Positions 10,318 through 20,128 of a stretch of 64,000 nucleotides of DNA are shown here, piece after piece. The stretch spans positions 88,503 through 152,502 of the forward strand of contig MLAK01001060.1 of assembly GCA_001839685.1 (NCBI GenBank), given 5' to 3'. The DNA is from Tritrichomonas foetus (lineage: Eukaryota; Parabasalia; Tritrichomonadida; Tritrichomonadidae). How positions within the stretch are numbered: the first letter of the stretch is position 1; every line of letters starts with the position of its first letter. Under the pieces are notes generated by a model. The model worked only from the letters and a program-made list of their open reading frames with translations. It was not told where the DNA came from and made no database searches. The translations under genes were made by a program, and so were the position numbers.

Positions 10318-11784
10318 TTACCATTTCTTCAGTTTTTTCAATGGATGAGCTTGAGTAGTAAATACGTAATCATCAAGGGAATATACATCATCATCACAAA
10401 AAATTAAATACAAATATTTTAACGTTTCTGATAAAAAGTATGAATCTTGAATATCATCATAAAATACAATTTCTGATGTAGTACCATGCACTGATGAGAA
10501 TCCACCGCTTGTCGTCAAGCAATATCGTTTGATCGATCGAAAAACTTTCCATGCAATTTTTTTAATAGTTTCATTATGAGTGAACCTCCAGCAATAAAAA
10601 AGTGATTCAACAAATTCTGGTCGAAGATTGTAGGTATCATCATCCCAATATACTCCTGGTGATTTTGCTGTAATTTGGATACTTTCGCCACCAAGGAAAG
10701 TAGGTTGCATTTGGTGTAGTTTTATAGCGGAATCAAGAAGCTCGTCTGCAAGTTTGATGTATTTTTCGCGGTATTCTGGATCATCTTGTGCAGCTAAATA
10801 TAAAGTTCCTGGCAAAAAGAACGATAGATGAGAAAACTGATGAGAATATTGATCACTTAGTGCTGTAGTTACATAAGTTAGACCAGATTTCCATGAAGTA
10901 AAAGTTAATCTATTTTCAATTTCATCAAACGCTTCTCTAAATTCATTTGGAAATGTAGTGTTCATAGGTGCGTAAACTTTAAGTTTGACTAAATATTCAA
11001 AATAGGAGTCACCAAAAGCATCAAGGGAGTAGATTGGTGGCTCTGGCCATAAATGACGATAAAGTATTCTGGTTGGTGGAACTGGACCTAAAGAAATTAG
11101 GTTTGCTCGAGCTTCCATTGCAGTGTCAAAATATTTGTAGTTGCCAGTATGATAGCTGAGTGCGAGAAATTCAAGCTGGCAACTTCCGGCGTCTGATAAC
11201 AGAGTGGACATATTTGCCCATGAATGGTCATAAAGTTCGCCAGTGAACATATTGACCAAAACACGAGGAAGTGCATTATCAGGATGAAAGGCAAAAGAGA
11301 TCCGATCTGCTATTTTTTTAGCAGTATCAAGTAAGAGCGGGTCATAGGTTTGTTCGTAGGCTGTCAATAATCCACCTACAGCTCTAATGACAGTTTCAAA
11401 AAAAGATGTTTGCTCAGAATAATTAAATGAATTCTCTATCCAATTTACCGCGCTTTTGTACTCGTCATTCAGCCCCATTAATAGAAGAGAATCTAAAGAA
11501 TCTATGATTGTATATCCAAGGCCATGAAGATTTTCACCTTGTAGAGTTATTGGATTCAGAAAATCGTATCCCCAGGCATACTTCGAATAGGCGTCCCAGG
11601 CATTTTTCATGGCTTGTCGAATTTGCTCGCGCTTTTGTTGATCTGTGTTTGGAGGATTATAGCTTGGCATCTCTAAATCTTGGAAGTAAATTACCATTTT
11701 GGTGAAAAAATCTTTCGATAAAATATAATGTAATAGGGTAATAACTAATATATTGGCAGTTATTTTCCAAAATCGAGAGTCCAT
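10318..11784 (-). CDS. GH47 class I alpha-1,2-mannosidase
   Basis: A 488-residue type II membrane enzyme. A single hydrophobic signal-anchor (ANILVITLLHYIL, residues ~10-22) is followed by a lumenal glycoside hydrolase family 47 barrel. Family blocks are in order: NAWDAYSKYAWGYDFLNPIT, LGYTIIDSLDSLLLMGL, then the run of residues after TFLGGES, YNLRPEFVESLFYCWR and, at the end, the calcium-binding Thr motif FTTQAHPL (usual form NTEAHP, here Gln replaces Glu). GH47 enzymes trim mannose from N-glycans in the ER or Golgi and can mark glycoproteins for degradation. The length and anchor fit an ER/Golgi mannosidase I rather than an EDEM. A possible GH38 remnant lies about 0.7 kb upstream. Confidence 0.92.
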   Translation of the reverse strand: MDSRFWKITANILVITLLHYILSKDFFTKMVIYFQDLEMPSYNPPNTDQQKREQIRQAMKNAWDAYSKYAWGYDFLNPITLQGENLHGLGYTIIDSLDSLLLMGLNDEYKSAVNWIENSFNYSEQTSFFETVIRAVGGLLTAYEQTYDPLLLDTAKKIADRISFAFHPDNALPRVLVNMFTGELYDHSWANMSTLLSDAGSCQLEFLALSYHTGNYKYFDTAMEARANLISLGPVPPTRILYRHLWPEPPIYSLDAFGDSYFEYLVKLKVYAPMNTTFPNEFREAFDEIENRLTFTSWKSGLTYVTTALSDQYSHQFSHLSFFLPGTLYLAAQDDPEYREKYIKLADELLDSAIKLHQMQPTFLGGESIQITAKSPGVYWDDDTYNLRPEFVESLFYCWRFTHNETIKKIAWKVFRSIKRYCLTTSGGFSSVHGTTSEIVFYDDIQDSYFLSETLKYLYLIFCDDDVYSLDDYVFTTQAHPLKKLKKW

Positions 11785-13598
11785 TTGGATAAGTTGACCT
11801 TTTCGCCAAACTTGTAAAGCTATGAATGATGGTATATAATTGGTCGGTTATATTCAAATAATTGAATGCCATATTTGGTCATGAAAATCATCACTTTATC
11901 TCAATTTACAAGGTCAATTAGTATATTTAATCAACCTTGAAGGTTTTTAATCTTGGGAAATACTTTCATCAATAAGAATCAAATACACTCGACTTATAAG
12001 CAAGTTTAAAAACAAGTTCTTGATTTGTTGCTTCAATGTCGTGTTCATGATTCGTAAATTATGGAAATCAGAGGAGACAGGTTATGGTAGACACAAATGA
12101 AAGTACATTTCAGATCAAAAAACTTTTTGATTTCACCGTTTTAGAAACTATTGAAAAAGAAGATTTTAGAACTTTTTAAATTGGCAACTTTTTGTGATGC
12201 ATTACTTTTTCAAAATAAAAGTTGATATTTAGGAATAATCATGATAAGGATAAAAAATAATATTTCCATCAACTCGTGTATATAATTTAACTTTGAAAAG
12301 TTTATTCTCCTGGTACTTTATCCCTCTCTCAGCTTCATTTTTCATGCTTGAAGGATTCTCTCAGAAGATTAAATCACAGATTTATTCATTTATAGCGAAT
12401 AATTCTCATCACGAAAAATTTAAGGCAAGCAGCTTTCTTAGGATTATAGTATCCTGAATATTCTTATTAATTTATGAGTCTCATAAGTTAATCTTGAACA
12501 TTCACGAAATTATAGCCGCAGTAAATTTCACTTTTTTTGTAAACGGTTTGTTGCAACACTTCTGTCTGAAATACTGACAGTATTAAACTGTGAAAGACTA
12601 AATTGAAATAATTTGTGGGATTGGTTTGAATTTTCTATTGATACTGATAAGTTCTCCATTCTGCCCGTTGCACTATTGAATGTAAGGTCAATATTTTGGC
12701 CTTTAATCATTCAATATCAGGCAGTTATGAAAGTTGGATGGAAAAGCGGTTTAATACAACATTTATCAGAAAAAAATTGAATTAACTTTTTGAATGATAA
12801 TATTCCTTTTTTCTGGAGTTTATTCAAAATATCTATTCCAGTGATTTCTCTTGAAATAAGGTGATCTAAATTATTAAACCATGGAATGTGATGTAGAATA
12901 ATTTAATAGAAAAAAATAATAAATATTATATGAAATTAAGAAGATAACAACATTGATATAGCCAAAATATTACTGAAAAAAAAATTATGTGACTATTGAA
13001 AATTTTCATTACAGAGTGAAGTGAATTAATCGTACAACATTTAATGATCAGGATCCTAGCGTTTATTATTATATGTGGAAGATAAACTTTTTATTGATAC
13101 TCACTTTTATCATAAATTTCAATACATATTGAAATTTCTGCAATAATCTAATAGAATTATATTGAATATTTTTGATATGAATATCTAACTCATTATCAAA
13201 AATATAATCAGTTTTTCAAATGAAACCATATTTACAGAAATTATTGAATTTGTTGTATGATCAACGAAAACATCTTATAATTTCATTTTATCCTGCTCTT
13301 ATTGAGAATGATTTACATCAATAATCACGTTAAATAATAGAATTTCTAACAATTTGAATTTCATTATTAATCACGATAAATAATAGAATCTATCTGAAAA
13401 TTGTTTATTGTTAGAATTTTCAAAAAATCCCGAACACAACTTCTCATTATTCAAAAAATGATTCATGTAAAACAATTCAATAATGTTACTATTAAAAAGT
13501 GGAAACAACTATTTGCTCTCTTTCAAATTATAATTACAATTCAAATTTCTGAAAATTAACATATTCAAACCTGAACGTAATTAAAAAAAAATTCAGAA
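11785..13598. other. 1.8-kb AT-rich region with gene remnants
   Basis: There is no intact gene. The minus strand at 12528-12710 carries a GH38-like fragment (separate entry). A second short coding-like stretch occurs near 11970-12055 on the minus strand but cannot be assigned. At 13323-13394 a stretch of about 24 bp (AATCACG..AAATAATAGAAT) is repeated directly at a distance of 46 bp with a few mismatches. Low GC and many stops suggest decaying sequence. Confidence 0.45.
12528..12710 (-). pseudogene. possible remnant of a GH38 alpha-mannosidase
   Basis: A 60-codon frame reads QNIDLTFNSATGRMENLSVS and then KLFQFSLSQFN. This resembles the beta-domain entry of lysosomal/Golgi family 38 alpha-mannosidases (pattern NEx-I-xxTF-D-xx-TG-L/M-xx-I followed by an xxQxFxxY block). 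No catalytic domain is present on either side and stops flank the piece, so if the match is right it is a relic. The neighbouring gene encodes a GH47 mannosidase, which acts in the same N-glycan pathway but is an unrelated fold. The match is short, so confidence is modest. Confidence 0.35.
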
Positions 13599-14765
13599 AT
13601 GCATTCCATCTGCGATTACGCATTAATTTCATGTATTGGAAATGGTGCACATTCTAAGGTCTACGTTGGCTATCACAAACTCGTGCCGAAAGTTCTTTTG
13701 GCGATCAAAATTATTATGCGCGAAAATATTGCACAATATGAAATTGCATCAAATGAGATTGACACATTAAAAGATATAAGGCATCCATATGTCACTCGCT
13801 TTATTGATTCTATTGAAACAGATGAATTTTTGGCCATCGTGACGGAATTTGCTCCCAATGGACAAATCGACTCCTTCTATCAGACATTTTCGGAAGTTAA
13901 CGTATACAAGTATTTTTATCAAATTGCAAAAGCTCTCGAGTACTTACATACAGTCAAAAAAGTTGTCCATCGAGATATCAAAATCGAGAACATTCTCCTT
14001 GATGAATCAATGAATGTCAAACTGATAGATTTTGGGTTTAGCCGGAAAATTATCAACGAGATGACGACTCGATGTGGCTCGCCAATATATGCCTCACCCG
14101 AGCTCGTCATGGGCCAAAAATACACAGAAAAAACAGATGTTTGGTCCCTAGGCGTACTCATCTACTATCTCGTGGTGGGACAATATCCATTTATTTCAGA
14201 TAATTTGATGGTCCTTTTTAAAAAGATAACAAAAGAGCCACTAATGTTTCCATCGAATGTCCCTCTGAGTGATGAATTCAAAGACCTCATAAAAGGGATG
14301 CTCGATAAAGATCAAAATACAAGACTGACTATCACAGATGCTTTGAATCACCCATGGTTCCAAAAAATAGGACCTATATCAGACTATAAAGTCAAGAGAG
14401 TGAACAGCGAATATTTACAAATCGAGATTCCTGATTCAGCTCTAGTTGATTTTGGAATTCCGGAAAATGTTGTTTTATCTTTAGATAACTCGAAAAAGGA
14501 TGTCATTAAAACTATTTTGACTTTGAGACAAGACCAAATAATGTGTATGCATCTCTCAAAGGTATCTACAGCGATTAATAAAAAGGCTGTATCACGAAAG
14601 AGTCACCATGCAATCCAAAAGGCAGCCATTCTTGCACTGAATCCAAATGTTTCCTTCGTTAAACCGAGAAATAACTCGAAACCAAATATTGTGATTGTGT
14701 CACCAAGCCTTATATCGAAGCATCACGCAATGGCTGTTCATCCCATGATAAAAGATAAAATTTAG
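13599..14765 (+). CDS. CAMK/AMPK-like Ser/Thr protein kinase
   Basis: 388 residues. The kinase domain covers ~8-256: glycine loop IGNGAHSKVY (13-22), lysine K37 in LAIKII, HRDIKIEN (124-131), DFG (144-146), activation segment TRCGSPIYASPELV (157-170) and DVWSLGVLIYYLVVGQYPF. All catalytic residues are present, so it should be active. The CGSPxYxxPE segment and the HPWF end motif place it near the CAMK/AMPK-SNF1 group, which is expanded in trichomonads. A ~130-residue basic C-terminal tail has no recognised domain. The ATG at 13599 follows TTCAGAA. Confidence 0.92.
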   Translation: MHSICDYALISCIGNGAHSKVYVGYHKLVPKVLLAIKIIMRENIAQYEIASNEIDTLKDIRHPYVTRFIDSIETDEFLAIVTEFAPNGQIDSFYQTFSEVNVYKYFYQIAKALEYLHTVKKVVHRDIKIENILLDESMNVKLIDFGFSRKIINEMTTRCGSPIYASPELVMGQKYTEKTDVWSLGVLIYYLVVGQYPFISDNLMVLFKKITKEPLMFPSNVPLSDEFKDLIKGMLDKDQNTRLTITDALNHPWFQKIGPISDYKVKRVNSEYLQIEIPDSALVDFGIPENVVLSLDNSKKDVIKTILTLRQDQIMCMHLSKVSTAINKKAVSRKSHHAIQKAAILALNPNVSFVKPRNNSKPNIVIVSPSLISKHHAMAVHPMIKDKI

Positions 14766-15241
14766 ATTCGAGAAAGGGGCTTTATTTTCTATATTGTGAG
14801 TAAAATATAAATCAATACGATATTTTGAAATCTTTTTTGATGTTTTTGAAATTTTGGGTGATTTTCCAGATAATTATTATGGTTTTATTATTTTCACTAG
14901 CGAGAAGGATCATCTTCATCTATGAATTACTCTCTGAATTGGCCATTCAGTCTAGACTTTATAAGCGTAAAATGGAATAAATGATTGTGATTTTGTTAAA
15001 GAAAGAAATAATGAAAAGCAGTTTTTCACTTTCAATATTTTTTATGAATAGTGAAATTCCTTTTCAGATCTTTCGATCGAAGATGAAAGATCTGAATGTA
15101 GGGCAAGTGATCATATTGGTTCATAATACTACAATAATACCACATTAATACTTCAATAATACCACAGTAATAGTGCAATAATAGTACAATAATAGTGAAA
15201 AAAGAAAAAAGGAAAAAACAAGAAAAATGGTGTAGCACAGT
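14766..15241. other. convergent intergenic region with a short tandem repeat
   Basis: Shared 3' flank of the kinase and the UCH gene. It contains three 22-bp repeats at 15128-15193 (separate entry) and otherwise AT-rich sequence. Confidence 0.5.
15128..15193. repeat. 22-bp tandem repeat, three degenerate copies
   Basis: The unit is like TACTTCAATAATACCACAGT plus AA, repeated three times in register just 3' of the UCH stop codon. It is one of several 20-24-bp arrays in the window. Confidence 0.6.
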
Positions 15242-15922
15242 TTATGCATTTCCGCAGAGGGCGACAGCAGAAATCCTCATTGGGTCGTCGATGTTTGGAA
15301 TAAAGTCTCTGTTCAATACTGCGACGGCAGCTTCAAGGAGGCTTTCTGCTGGACCGTGACAGATTGGCTGTGGTTTTCTTCCATCAAGCTCCCAAAGTTT
15401 TCCATCATGCTTCACGAATGCAATAAAATGGTTTGTTGATGAATCTTCTGTGACTGGTGTATCATCTTCGACTGCAGCATCTTCGTGGAGTTCCTGAATT
15501 TCATCATTACCTTCTATATATTCTGCTCGTTGTTCAGGCGTCATTTCTTTGGATTTAGAAATGAATTTCGATATCCACGAATCTGGAATGATATTGAAGC
15601 GCTCTTGGTTATTGAGTATGCTGTGAATGACTGCTATTGTTCCGCATGCATTTGGAACAGTTTGGAGTGTAAACCAAGGGACTGACCCAGATAATTTGAT
15701 TTCTTCCGAATGTCTCTGTTCGAGCGGTCCGTCGTCTCCACCAACTGGATAAAGGAATATGACGGAATATACTGGGCGTGGAACCATTTGGAGCATTTCT
15801 TCATCGAACGAAAAAATTTCATTGAATGAAAAAGTTTCTGGATCGAGGCCAATACGAATGCAGTATTCTGTGAGACTCTCTGGGTCATTAGAGAGGGGTG
15901 TGAGATCGCCGTCGTCTGACAT
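15242..15922 (-). CDS. ubiquitin C-terminal hydrolase (UCH, peptidase C12; UCHL1/L3-like)
   Basis: 226 residues, the usual size for a single-domain UCH. The catalytic set is visible: oxyanion Q87 in FTLQTVPNACGT, nucleophile C93, H165 in TNHFIAFV and D180 in WELDGRKPQP. An acidic crossover loop (EIQELHEDAAVEDDT, ~141-155) precedes the histidine. UCHs release small adducts from the ubiquitin C-terminus and keep free ubiquitin available in the cytosol. There is no extension that would make it a UCHL5 or BAP1 type. The ATG is preceded at once by the initiator-like TCACTA. The codons are comparatively GC-rich, suggesting good expression. Confidence 0.95.
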   Translation of the reverse strand: MSDDGDLTPLSNDPESLTEYCIRIGLDPETFSFNEIFSFDEEMLQMVPRPVYSVIFLYPVGGDDGPLEQRHSEEIKLSGSVPWFTLQTVPNACGTIAVIHSILNNQERFNIIPDSWISKFISKSKEMTPEQRAEYIEGNDEIQELHEDAAVEDDTPVTEDSSTNHFIAFVKHDGKLWELDGRKPQPICHGPAESLLEAAVAVLNRDFIPNIDDPMRISAVALCGNA

Positions 15923-15928
15923 TAGTGA
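15923..15928 (-). promoter_or_regulatory. initiator-like TCACTA before UCH
   Basis: On the minus strand TCACTA directly abuts the ATG and fits the trichomonad initiator TCA+1Y(T/A). A GAAAAAGTT element lies further upstream at about 16033-16041. Confidence 0.45.
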
Positions 15929-16559
15929 TTATAAAAACTATGACAAACAGGTCAATCCTAAATTGACCATTTGCGATTTTGAATAGTTTACAAAACATCA
16001 AACGCATCAAACATTTTTCTTCACTAAGAATAAACTTTTTCAGTATTTTTAGACGCCATATTCTGTCCTTTAAGAAAAAAAGCATTTTGGGTGCACCAAA
16101 TGAGATATGTTTTGTCAAGACCACTTCATTAATGCAAATGTATCTATAATGGATTCCGACACATATAGTTTAACCTAAAAAGACAAATGGAAGTGAATAG
16201 CAACCTTAGATCATTTAGGTAGTGATAATAATAATGAATGAGAAATCAATAATGTTTTTATCTATTACCCAAAAATTTCATTATTCCAAGTTTTACAAGG
16301 ATGCATGAAATTCACCAAATAGAAATGTTGAATTCTCTAAAAATAAGAATCAATGATGAAAACTAACGGATGAAAATCGAAAAGAAGCGGAATTTTCGAA
16401 ATTATTTAATATTGTTTCCAGGATGGAATGAGTTTTTTTTCCTATGATAATAAATAATGATTCACTCTAACTATATGAAAAAAAATTATTAAAATCATTG
16501 AAGATGAAAATTATTTACTGAGTCCTAATGCATTTTTGTGATTGGTAGATCAGTAATAA
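15929..16559. other. intergenic 5' flank of UCH
   Basis: AT-rich. Its right end holds one arm (16458-16470) of a perfect 13-bp inverted repeat whose partner is at 16578-16590, at the border of the 21-bp array. No gene is seen. Confidence 0.45.
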
Positions 16560-18150
16560 AAAGAAACTTAACTTAATTTAGAGTGAATCACTATGAAATA
16601 AAACTAATAACTTTATGCATATTGAAAAGAAACCACATAAATATTTAAATAACTGTAGAAATAATGAGTGAAACACTTTAAAAAGCTAATGAAACAATAT
16701 GAATGCGAATATTCAACTAGAATAATAAAAATCAAGACTTCATGAAACAACAAAAGGCTTCATCTATTTACAAAAAACCATATTAATAAATGATATAATT
16801 GTATAAATAAAGTAAAAAAACTTTGATAAAGATAAAGATACTTCATTAAATTTGATGAAAACTATCTGAATTTAGAAAATAACACTTTGAGAGTCGGGGA
16901 AAACCTCAAAAATATCAGGAGAACTAGATAAATTGTCAAAAAACTCTATTAATTAAAAAGATACTTGATAAACAAAACAAAAAGCTCTATAACCAAATGA
17001 ACAAACTCTAGAAGAATAGATTTTGACCATATAAGAAAGTGTTCAAACTTCAAAATAAAATTGGGTATAAAAACTCGATAAGCATAAAATAAACCTTATT
17101 AATACCGAGCAAAACTTTTTTAAATATGAAGAAACCCACTAAACAGATGTTTTCGACTTCATGAAAGCGAAGAAAAACTCCAATAATCAACAGAAAACAT
17201 TATAAATACTTGATCAAATTCCAAGAATTTCGAAAAAACTCCAAAAGATTCGAAATAAAGCTCCAAAAAATATTACCAAACTCTAATAAAAACCAAAAAA
17301 CAAAATACATAACAAAAAAAACTCCAAAAGATATATTAAAACTCCAATAATAATGAAAACAACTCTAAAACTATTAAAGAAACATGATATGAAACAAATA
17401 ATAACATGATCAAAAGAAACAAAGTAACATGGTAAAAAGAAAAAATAACATGATCAAAAGAAAAAATAACTGGATTAAGATTCAAAAAAACAAAAATAAA
17501 ATTAAAATAACTTCATTCATCATAATAAAAACACCAAAACAGCCAAACTAAACTCTAATAAAGAAAAAATGGCTTATAAATTAATGATAAAACCCATATT
17601 AATGATAATAAAAACTGCAAAAATAGTGTAAATAACTTGATGAAGAAAAACAAAACTCTTTTAATAAATGAATAAACTCTGTAATTAAACAAATAAACTT
17701 CATTAAAATTAAGTAAACATCAAAATAAATGAAATTAATGAGCAATATATAAATTAAAAAAAACTCTGATAGACCGAATGTAAACTTTAAAAAAATAAAT
17801 GCCAACTTCAAAAATAAAGCAGCAAACTTCTTAAGATATGAAAACAACTTTGAAAGAAAGATTAAAAACTATGTCAGAAATAAAATGAACAATATAAAAA
17901 TCTTAAATAAATTCCATTAAAATTGAACAAAACTAGAAAAATGATTAGTAAACTTCATAAATTCTAGTCGAATTTCATAAAATATCAAACCAAACACTAA
18001 TAAAATTAATTTAAACAAGATGAGAAATGAAAAAACTTTGTAAGACAATGTTTTCAAACAGCATAAAAATAGAAGAAAACTGCATACATCCAAAAAAGAA
18101 CTATATTAATAAGAAATCAAACCATATTAAAAAAGAAATAACTTTATTAT
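16560..18150. repeat. degenerate 21-bp tandem array (about 70-75 units)
   Basis: An AAAC/TAAC/CAAC anchor recurs at nearly constant spacing. Examples: 16859, 16880, 16901, 16921, 16941, 16961, 16982, 17003, 17024, 17045; and 17761, 17782, 17803, 17824, 17845, 17866. Steps are 20-22 bp almost everywhere. A rough unit is AAACTCCAATAAAAATGAAA plus one base. The plus strand is strikingly A-rich and T/G-poor. On the minus strand the units read as heptads of the form F-x-x-L/I-x-x-x, but stops and 1-base steps break every frame. The array runs into the last codons of the BTB-like gene at 18101-18982. I interpret it as an old minisatellite or a decayed heptad-coding tail. Confidence 0.85.
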
Positions 18151-18982
18151 ATTCTTCATGTTTTTGAGAAATTTCAAGATTTTTTTGAGTTAGTTCTTTG
18201 ATGCTTTGCTTTAGTTTTAAAACATATTCAAATGGAAATTGAACAAGCGAAGAATCACATGAATTTTTAGAGTCATGTGTTTTAGAGAGATTATCCAAAA
18301 GCATTGTTTCATGAATTTCATCGAGTTCTGCAATATTTATAAAAATTAACAATTTTGATCTTTCAGCAAATGATTCATTTATGTATTCACAAAGTGAGTT
18401 AATCGGAAATGTAAGTGATTTATCAACGCATTGACATAAAATTTCCATAATTATATCAATTGGAAGTTGTTTGAATTCATTATTATCAAAACATTGATCA
18501 ATTCGATGACATAATAAATTTTCAAGATGAGAAATATCTGTTAGATCATCATGTTTTGAAAGTTGTAAAGAAATGGTAGAAATGTCATTCAATTTCTCTT
18601 TTTCAAATTCAACAAGTATTTGAGTAAGTCTATCTGTTCTCCATTTTCGAGAAAGTTTATATAAATGAAAATAATGATTAAATGTGATTTCAAAGTCTTC
18701 TTCTTGGTTTGCTTTAATAAATTCTTCAAGTGCGCCAATGGGTAAATCCTTTTCTTCCTCAGTCAAGTTTATTGTTAATCCAAATCGATAAGGAAACTCT
18801 TCTCGCAATTTTTCAGAAAATTGTGCAAATTTGAAATAGTTGAATTTCTTTTTATATGCACCCAAAACAAAATAACAATCTTTTTGTAATTCATCACTCT
18901 TGGCTTGGATTTTATACTTTCCACTCGAGGTATTCATATTTAACTTTGGAGAAAAATTGTGAAAAAAAATTGAACCACTCAT
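18101..18982 (-). CDS. BTB-like trichomonad protein, probably truncated at its C-terminus
   Basis: 293 residues from the ATG at 18982; a longer frame would need TTG. Residues ~25-110 have the trichomonad BTB-like shape (KYKIQAKSDELQKDCYFVLG, then IGALEEFIKANQEEDFEITF). A BACK-like helical region with INSLCEYINESFAERSKLLI follows, and a coiled coil (KQSIKELTQKNLEISQKHEE) comes at the end. The last ~15 codons (NKVISFLIWFDFLLI) already lie inside the 21-bp array, are hydrophobic and unlike the coiled coil before them, and end at a TAG after which the same heptad-like pattern continues in frame. The gene may have lost its original tail. Function is unknown; members of this family are numerous in trichomonads. 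Confidence 0.6.
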   Translation of the reverse strand: MSGSIFFHNFSPKLNMNTSSGKYKIQAKSDELQKDCYFVLGAYKKKFNYFKFAQFSEKLREEFPYRFGLTINLTEEEKDLPIGALEEFIKANQEEDFEITFNHYFHLYKLSRKWRTDRLTQILVEFEKEKLNDISTISLQLSKHDDLTDISHLENLLCHRIDQCFDNNEFKQLPIDIIMEILCQCVDKSLTFPINSLCEYINESFAERSKLLIFINIAELDEIHETMLLDNLSKTHDSKNSCDSSLVQFPFEYVLKLKQSIKELTQKNLEISQKHEEYNKVISFLIWFDFLLI

Positions 18983-19213
18983 TTTTTGAGAACATCTCAA
19001 AGCAAAATTTTGAAGAAACTTCTTTTATCAATATCCTCATACAAAATATATTGTTCTCTTATACTTTTTAAAATATAAATTGCAAATATATATTTTAATA
19101 TTTATTCCTAATATAGTAAAATAAATCAATATGATGCCATTAATTGCTGTAATAAAAAGACGATATTTTTTTTCAATTTTTATTTGGCTGTTTTTATCAG
19201 AAAATTCATAAAA

Positions 19214-19915
19214 ATGAAGCAAAGGATAATAAAACTTGATTTGTCGAAAATAAACGAAGAAGAAGAAGAACCTCCGGATTTCGAAGAGAACGATGGAAAC
19301 GATACTATAGCCGATAAAGATTCTGCCATGTATCCTGATTATGGGTCGGCAGATTTTTGGGATAAAAGATACAAAATCGAGTTTCTTCCTTTCGACTGGT
19401 ACATGCCATGGAAAGAATTACAGCCAGTTATACAGCCATACATACCCGCGCAGAAAGAGAAATCGCTCGTGATTGGTTGCGGAAATTCGACAATGTCATT
19501 TGATTTGAAAAACTCTGGCTTTCCCGAAGTCATAAGTATAGATATATCTCCTGCTGTTATTGAGAAAATGAAAAGGAAGCACCCTGACCTCCAGTGGCTC
19601 ATAATGGATGTTGCTGATTTGAAATTTGATGAGAATTATTTTGACATCATTTTTGACAAAGGCACAATTGATGCAATAACATGCTCAGATGATGCAAAAA
19701 CACTCGTCAAGAAATCATCTCAGGAGTGCTTTAGAGTTCTGAAGCCAAATGGAATAATGTTCATGGTAACTTATGAAAAGCCAAATGTACGCCTTTCTTT
19801 AATGAAGCGGACAAAAGTGCCATGGAAAGTACTCACTCCCCTCTTCCTTCCAACTAATTATAAAGGAACAAATGATATGGGAACATACGTATATATGTTT
19901 CAAAAAATTGTGTGA
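19214..19915 (+). CDS. class I SAM-dependent methyltransferase, EEF1AKMT4/METTL13-like
   Basis: 233 residues from the ATG at 19214; the frame extends 10 codons upstream only via TTG. After an acidic N-terminus (EEEEEPPDFEENDG) comes the family opening YGSADFWDKRYK, then DWYMPWKEL, motif I LVIGCGNSTMSFDL (85-98), acidic motif SIDISPAVIEKMK (108-120), MDVADLKFDE and FDIIFDKGTIDAI (143-155). This set matches the EEF1A lysine methyltransferase 4 / METTL13 N-terminal family, enzymes that methylate translation elongation factor 1A. The substrate is inferred from family only. It is divergently arranged with the BTB-like gene at 18982, with 231 bp between starts. Confidence 0.85.
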   Translation: MKQRIIKLDLSKINEEEEEPPDFEENDGNDTIADKDSAMYPDYGSADFWDKRYKIEFLPFDWYMPWKELQPVIQPYIPAQKEKSLVIGCGNSTMSFDLKNSGFPEVISIDISPAVIEKMKRKHPDLQWLIMDVADLKFDENYFDIIFDKGTIDAITCSDDAKTLVKKSSQECFRVLKPNGIMFMVTYEKPNVRLSLMKRTKVPWKVLTPLFLPTNYKGTNDMGTYVYMFQKIV

Positions 19916-19966
19916 AATAAAACTTTTAGATGATAATCAATCTTTATTATTTTGTTTGGCTTATTT

Positions 19967-20128
19967 GTTTGATGTTTTCTTTTTGTGTTTGATGTTTTCT
20001 TTTTGTGTTTGATGTTTTACTTTTGTGTTTGATGTTTTACTTTTGTGTTTGATGTTTTCTTTTTGTGTTTGATGTTTTCTTTTTGTGTTTGATGTTTTAC
20101 TTTTGTGTTTGATGTTTTCTTTTTGTGT
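19967..20128. repeat. 20-bp minisatellite, eight copies with a CT/AC variant position
   Basis: The core GATGTTTT starts at 19971, 19991, 20011, 20031, 20051, 20071, 20091 and 20111, exactly 20 bp apart. The unit is GTGTTTGATGTTTTCTTTTT, and two bases alternate between CT and AC in the order CT CT AC AC CT CT AC CT. It lies just 3' of the methyltransferase. A 20-bp unit cannot be a maintained coding repeat. Confidence 0.95.

Noticed and set aside
17599..17847. Minus-strand 82-codon hydrophobic frame inside the 21-bp array
   Set aside because: Its Phe/Leu richness follows from the A-rich plus strand of the array; neighbouring units are out of frame or contain stops.
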